NCBI GenBank assembly: GCA_020073015.1
Contig: JAIQFZ010000020.1
Location: forward strand, 1 to 48,091
Reading direction: 5' to 3'
DNA length: 48,091 nucleotides
Source: Terriglobia bacterium
GTDB taxonomy: Bacteria; Acidobacteriota; Terriglobia; Terriglobales; Acidobacteriaceae
In this document: piece after piece, positions 44,914-48,091 of the stretch
How the letters are laid out: every line of letters starts with the position of its first letter
Numbering within the stretch: position 1 is the first letter of the stretch
Program-made: the position numbers and the translations under genes
Notes under the pieces: model-generated
The model's database searches: none
Seen by the model: only the letters and a program-made list of their open reading frames with translations
What the model was told of the DNA's origin: nothing

Positions 44914-45690
44914 ATGAAAACGGCCACGGAAAGTTGTCCGATGTGCGCGGGTTCGGGATGGAAGGCCGTCCCCGGCTCCGAGCACGGCGTCACTCGCTGC
45001 GACTGCCAACTACGCGCCCGCGCCGCTGCCATGATCGTGGCGGCGCGCATTCCCAAGCGCTATGAGCACTGCGAGCTCTCGAACTTTACGACCGATTTCC
45101 CCGGCGCCGACCGCTCCATCTCCTTGTCCCAGATCACTGCCGCCCGCTTCGTCCAGGAATTCGACCCGCGCGACGGCAAGGGCCTGCTGCTGGTGGGCGG
45201 GATCGGAACTGGCAAGACTCATCTCGCGGTAGGGATTTTGAAGGAGCTGATCGCGACCCGGGCGACGGCCTGCCTGTTCTGCGACTATCGCGAGCTCCTG
45301 AAACAGATTCAGAACTCCTACAACGACTCTGTCCAGGCAACCGAATTGCAGGTGCTGCGCCCGGTGTTCGACGCCGAAGTGCTGGTGCTCGACGAACTCG
45401 GCGCCGTGAAACCCAGCGAGTGGGTGTGGGACACCGTCAGCCTGATCCTCAATACGCGCTACAACGACAACCGAACCACCATCATTACCACGAATTTTCC
45501 CGACGAACCAGCCGCTGGCACGGGCAGTGAATTCTCGCCGCGCTCGTCCGCCTTCGCGGCCACCCGGCGTGAAAGTCTGGGCGACCGCATCGGCGAACGC
45601 ATGCGCTCCCGCCTCCACGAGATGTGCCGGGTCGTGAAGATGGAAGGCCCTGACTTCCGGACAAAGTTCAAAAGCGCCAGCTTCGGGTAG
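44914..45690 (+). CDS. DnaC/IstB-like AAA+ ATPase with N-terminal zinc-type Cys motif
   Basis: 258 aa. N-terminal C8, C11, C29, C31 form a likely zinc finger; Walker A is GGIGTGKT at 95-102, Walker B LVLDELG at 157-163, sensor-1 IITTNFP near 190-196, and an arginine-finger-like GERMRSRL near 228-234. It resembles helicase loaders (DnaC/DnaI) and IstB proteins; no transposase is adjacent, so a chromosomal helicase-loader role is more likely. No clear ribosome site. A 69-bp repeat lies 25 nt after the stop. Confidence 0.88.
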   Translation: MKTATESCPMCAGSGWKAVPGSEHGVTRCDCQLRARAAAMIVAARIPKRYEHCELSNFTTDFPGADRSISLSQITAARFVQEFDPRDGKGLLLVGGIGTGKTHLAVGILKELIATRATACLFCDYRELLKQIQNSYNDSVQATELQVLRPVFDAEVLVLDELGAVKPSEWVWDTVSLILNTRYNDNRTTIITTNFPDEPAAGTGSEFSPRSSAFAATRRESLGDRIGERMRSRLHEMCRVVKMEGPDFRTKFKSASFG

Positions 45691-45715
45691 GCCTCCTTCT
45701 GCGACTGGTTTCATT

Positions 45716-45784
45716 TGTCCTGCTGAGCGAGGATTGAGCTTCGCGTTAGCGAAGCTCAACCGGAGTCGAAGCACCCCTACTCCC
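45716..45784. repeat. 69-bp direct repeat, copy 1
   Basis: It contains a perfect 11-bp hairpin, TTGAGCTTCGC / GCGAAGCTCAA with a GTTA loop (45734-45759). The copy at 47072-47140 is in the same orientation and differs at about six positions. The two bracket the UvrC-like gene. Confidence 0.8.
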
Positions 45785-45893
45785 GCATGAGTCTGTCTCT
45801 TGCAGTCCCAGGTTCCTTCGGGGCCTTGCTGGTTAAAGACTGTCGTGGGTCCGCCAAGTCTGAACGTTTCTGCAATCGACATCGAATCCGCAC

Positions 45894-45899
45894 TAGAAT
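45894..45899 (+). promoter_or_regulatory. Candidate -10 box of the UvrC-like gene
   Basis: TAGAAT exactly 6 nt before the GTG at 45906, the same spacing as TACAAT before dusB. It would give a leaderless transcript. No convincing -35. Confidence 0.4.
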
Positions 45900-45905
45900 C
45901 GGCTA

Positions 45906-47066
45906 GTGCTGACCGAACGCATCGAGTTCCATCCGGAACGTGACAGCGCGATCTTCTCGGCCGTCCCGGCCGCTCCCGCCGTTTTTCTCCTGCGTAGCAC
46001 CGACCCCGCCTCCGAACCCTACGTCAGCAAGACCGCCAACCTGCGCCGCCGTCTGCAGCGTCTGCTCTCCGTCCCGGAAGAACGTACGAAACGCCTGAAC
46101 CTGCGCGACAAGGTTCGCGAGATCGAATTCACGCCGACTGGTTCGGACTTCGAGTCCGGATTCGTGCTCTATCAAGTCCTGTGCGGTGCCTTTCCCAAGA
46201 CATACTCGAGTCGTCTCCGCCTGCGCTTTGCCCCGCTCGTCAAGCTGCACCTGGAAAATGAATACCCGCGCGCCTCCGTCACCACGCGTCTCGGCCGCGT
46301 CAACGGGAGAAATCTCTACTACGGCCCGTTCGCCGCGCGCGTGGCGGCCGAGAAATTCATGAACGACGCGCTCGACTTCTTCAAAATGCGGCGCTGCGTC
46401 GAAGACCTGCACCCCGATCCCCAGTTTCCGGGCTGTGTCTATTCCGAGATGAAGATGTGCCTGGCCCCGTGCTTCCGGGGTTGCACCGACGCCGAATATC
46501 GGGCCGAGGTCGTCCGGGTAGAAGACTTCCTGAATATGCGCGGCGACTCGCTCAAGCGTCAGATGGCGGCCGAGCGCGACCGTGCGTCCGAGAACCTCGC
46601 CTTCGAGGAAGCCGCCGCCCTCCACGCCCGCCTCGACAAACTGACTCCGGTACTGCAGCAGATGCCCGAGGCCGTTCACCGTATTGACCAGATGCACGCA
46701 CTGATCGTGCAAAAGTCTGCACAGGAGGAGACCGTCGCGCTATTTCGCGTTGATGTCGGCGCAATCTCTGGTCCCCTGCCGTTTCCGATCTCAGGTGCGG
46801 AACACACGAAGTCGCAGTCGATGGAAGCGAGAATCCAGGCAGCCCTCGCCGAGTTCCTGCCTGCCGAACCACACAGCGCAATCGAGCGAATGGAGCACCT
46901 GGCGATCCTGAAACGCTGGTTCTATCGCGGCAGCCGGACAGGCGAAATTTTCTTCGCAAATGGAAAAGGAGAGCTTCCCATGCGCCGCATCGTCCGGGGC
47001 ATCGGGCGCGTCTACAAGGGAGAGGCGCCGGAAACGGAGGTCACACCGCCTCCACAGCCCACGTAG
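45906..47066 (+). CDS. UvrC-like protein with degenerate GIY-YIG domain
   Basis: 386 aa, about 60% of UvrC. The N-terminus aligns with the UvrC GIY-YIG fold (PAVFLLRS...PYVSKTANLRRRL), but Y-V-G-K reads Y39-V-S-K42 and the catalytic Glu of ALLLE is replaced near Y89. A Cys set (C164, C177, C185, C189, C193) resembles the UvrC iron-sulfur-type cluster, and a UVR motif lies at about 215-249. The RNase H-like second nuclease and HhH domains are missing. It is a UvrC paralogue, probably not a competent excision nuclease; it could bind UvrB or DNA. GTG start without a ribosome site. Flanked by two direct 69-bp repeats. Confidence 0.82.
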   Translation: MLTERIEFHPERDSAIFSAVPAAPAVFLLRSTDPASEPYVSKTANLRRRLQRLLSVPEERTKRLNLRDKVREIEFTPTGSDFESGFVLYQVLCGAFPKTYSSRLRLRFAPLVKLHLENEYPRASVTTRLGRVNGRNLYYGPFAARVAAEKFMNDALDFFKMRRCVEDLHPDPQFPGCVYSEMKMCLAPCFRGCTDAEYRAEVVRVEDFLNMRGDSLKRQMAAERDRASENLAFEEAAALHARLDKLTPVLQQMPEAVHRIDQMHALIVQKSAQEETVALFRVDVGAISGPLPFPISGAEHTKSQSMEARIQAALAEFLPAEPHSAIERMEHLAILKRWFYRGSRTGEIFFANGKGELPMRRIVRGIGRVYKGEAPETEVTPPPQPT

Positions 47067-47071
47067 ACATC

Positions 47072-47140
47072 TGTCATGCTGAGCGAGGATTGGGCTTCGC
47101 GTAAGCGAAGCTCAACCGCAGTCGAAGCATCCCTACTCCC
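47072..47140. repeat. 69-bp direct repeat, copy 2
   Basis: Same orientation as 45716-45784; the inner hairpin has one G-T pair (TTGGGCTTCGC / GCGAAGCTCAA). It lies between the UvrC-like gene and the convergent gene at the window edge and ends 1 nt before the stop of that gene. Confidence 0.8.
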
Positions 47141-47141
47141 T

Positions 47142-48091
47142 TTACGCACTCCTGCGAGGAGCAACCTGACTCCTCAACTCGCTCGGTCGTTTCCGAAACA
47201 CGACCCGCACGCCCTCCCGCCAGCGCTCGTCAATCCCCAGTAACTCCCATTCGATTTGCGGCGAAAGGTAGCGCAGGATCGTGTCCGTCGCCGGATGCAC
47301 ATGCAGCGCCGGAGCCACTAACAGCAGCAGGGGCGACTGGTCCGAGATTTCGCCCCCGGGAAAATAACCGAAGCGTCTAAACTCACCACGGCTCTGGTGC
47401 CAGGCGACGCGCGACCAGTAATCCACCCCCTGCAGTGGCAGATGAATGTCCTCGTCGGCTTTGAGTTCGATGACCGCCAGCCGATGCTCGCGGGTCATCG
47501 CCAAAATATCGATCATCGCCCGGTCAGCGGCGGAAAACGCCGGTACCTGTGAATACACCCACTCCGGCCGCAGTCGCCCATCGAGCGCCTCGATGTCTGC
47601 GACCACCGACGACTCCAGCCACCGTTCCGGATGCATCCGCCACAACGCATGATTCTTCGGACCGTCTTTGCGCCGGATGGCTGCCGCCAGCCGAATCAGA
47701 TCGCCAAAATCCGCTTCATTGCGCTCGTCCAGAACCCGTTCTTCGGCGCCCACGCCGAAATTCACTTCCTGACCGCTCTGAAAGTTCCGCGGGTCGTGGG
47801 CAATTCGGGCCTGGGCGAATTCCAGGCCGTGCAGGCGGAACGAAATCATTGCAGAAGAGAGGACCGCAATCTCGCATTGCGGCAGAATGTTGCGCACGCG
47901 GGCGATCGATTGGGCGAAGCGATCGTGCGCCATGCCTTCATCGATCGCATGAACCAGCCGCGTGGTCAGGTTGCCGTGATCGCCGATTTCGACCGCGACC
48001 ATCTCGTCGGCGCGCTCGTCGAATTCCCACAACTGCCACTTCGCAGCCGTTGGGTGCAGATGCACCATACGCTGTTGCGTCAGGGCAGCCG
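47142..48091 (-). CDS. Predicted PD-(D/E)XK nuclease-like protein, 5' end cut by window
   Basis: At least 308 aa from the ATG at 48068; the frame stays open to the window edge (codons for LTQQR before that ATG), so the true start may lie outside. The motif D187...E201-L-K203 within RAMIDILAM and AVIELKADED matches the PD-(D/E)XK nuclease core, followed by a conserved-looking QGVDYWSRV. The N-terminal 100 residues resemble no known domain to me. A DNA-cleaving or repair role is inferred from the core only. Confidence 0.7.
   Translation of the reverse strand, partial: AALTQQRMVHLHPTAAKWQLWEFDERADEMVAVEIGDHGNLTTRLVHAIDEGMAHDRFAQSIARVRNILPQCEIAVLSSAMISFRLHGLEFAQARIAHDPRNFQSGQEVNFGVGAEERVLDERNEADFGDLIRLAAAIRRKDGPKNHALWRMHPERWLESSVVADIEALDGRLRPEWVYSQVPAFSAADRAMIDILAMTREHRLAVIELKADEDIHLPLQGVDYWSRVAWHQSRGEFRRFGYFPGGEISDQSPLLLLVAPALHVHPATDTILRYLSPQIEWELLGIDERWREGVRVVFRKRPSELRSQVAPRRSA

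Noticed and set aside
44914-45690. IstB helper of an IS21-type insertion sequence
   Set aside because: No IstA transposase and no terminal inverted repeats; the Cys-type N-terminus fits a helicase-loader-like protein better.
45716-47140. Composite transposon around the UvrC-like gene
   Set aside because: The flanking repeats are only 69 bp and encode no transposase; no target duplication was seen.

Overview
The window is GC-rich bacterial chromosome. Gene content suggests an Acidobacteriota (Terriglobia-type) genome: lipoproteins and outer-membrane efflux components of a diderm, a DHOR-type dihaem oxidoreductase, a DPP IV-type peptidase, an AmmeMemoRadiSam cluster, and many short palindromic repeats between genes. 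The taxonomic call is inference from gene content and repeat style, not from a marker gene. No phage, insertion sequence, CRISPR array or rRNA was found.

Layout. 0.1-1.2 kb: tRNA-Ser(TGA) and a secreted repeat protein. 1.2-7.8 kb: a three-gene operon coupled by 4-nt GTGA overlaps (small membrane protein, PflA-like radical SAM protein, membrane-embedded spermidine-synthase-like protein) runs tail-to-tail into an AmmeMemoRadiSam pair: a MEMO-AMMECR1 fusion that looks like a lipoprotein, and a radical SAM enzyme with a Tat-type leader. 8.2-11.4 kb: exported M16 peptidase and a VOC protein. 11.5-25.9 kb: a TetR regulator divergent from a large efflux block: RND pump, membrane-fusion protein, outer-membrane factor, then an MdtABC-like fusion protein with two RND pumps. 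26-31 kb: phosphoesterase, RecQ-family helicase, dihaem oxidoreductase, secreted coiled-coil protein. 31-36 kb: orphan MacB/FtsX permease and a three-gene glycosyltransferase/membrane cluster. 36-38 kb: leuCD. 38-42.6 kb: SDR, DPP IV-like peptidase, MBL-fold hydrolase. 42.6-48 kb: housekeeping genes (dusB, rpmE, HU), a DnaC-like ATPase, a UvrC-like protein with a degenerate nuclease site, and a PD-(D/E)XK-like protein cut by the window edge.

The most unusual material is of two kinds. First, both AmmeMemoRadiSam proteins appear to be directed out of the cytoplasm, and next to them lies a membrane protein whose spermidine synthase active-site Asp is replaced. Second, dispersed palindromic repeats intrude on genes: one supplies the stop codons of two convergent genes (MBL hydrolase and dusB), another is translated inside dusB, a third lies in the dusB leader or N-terminus, and related copies occur in pairs on either side of several genes or gene blocks.
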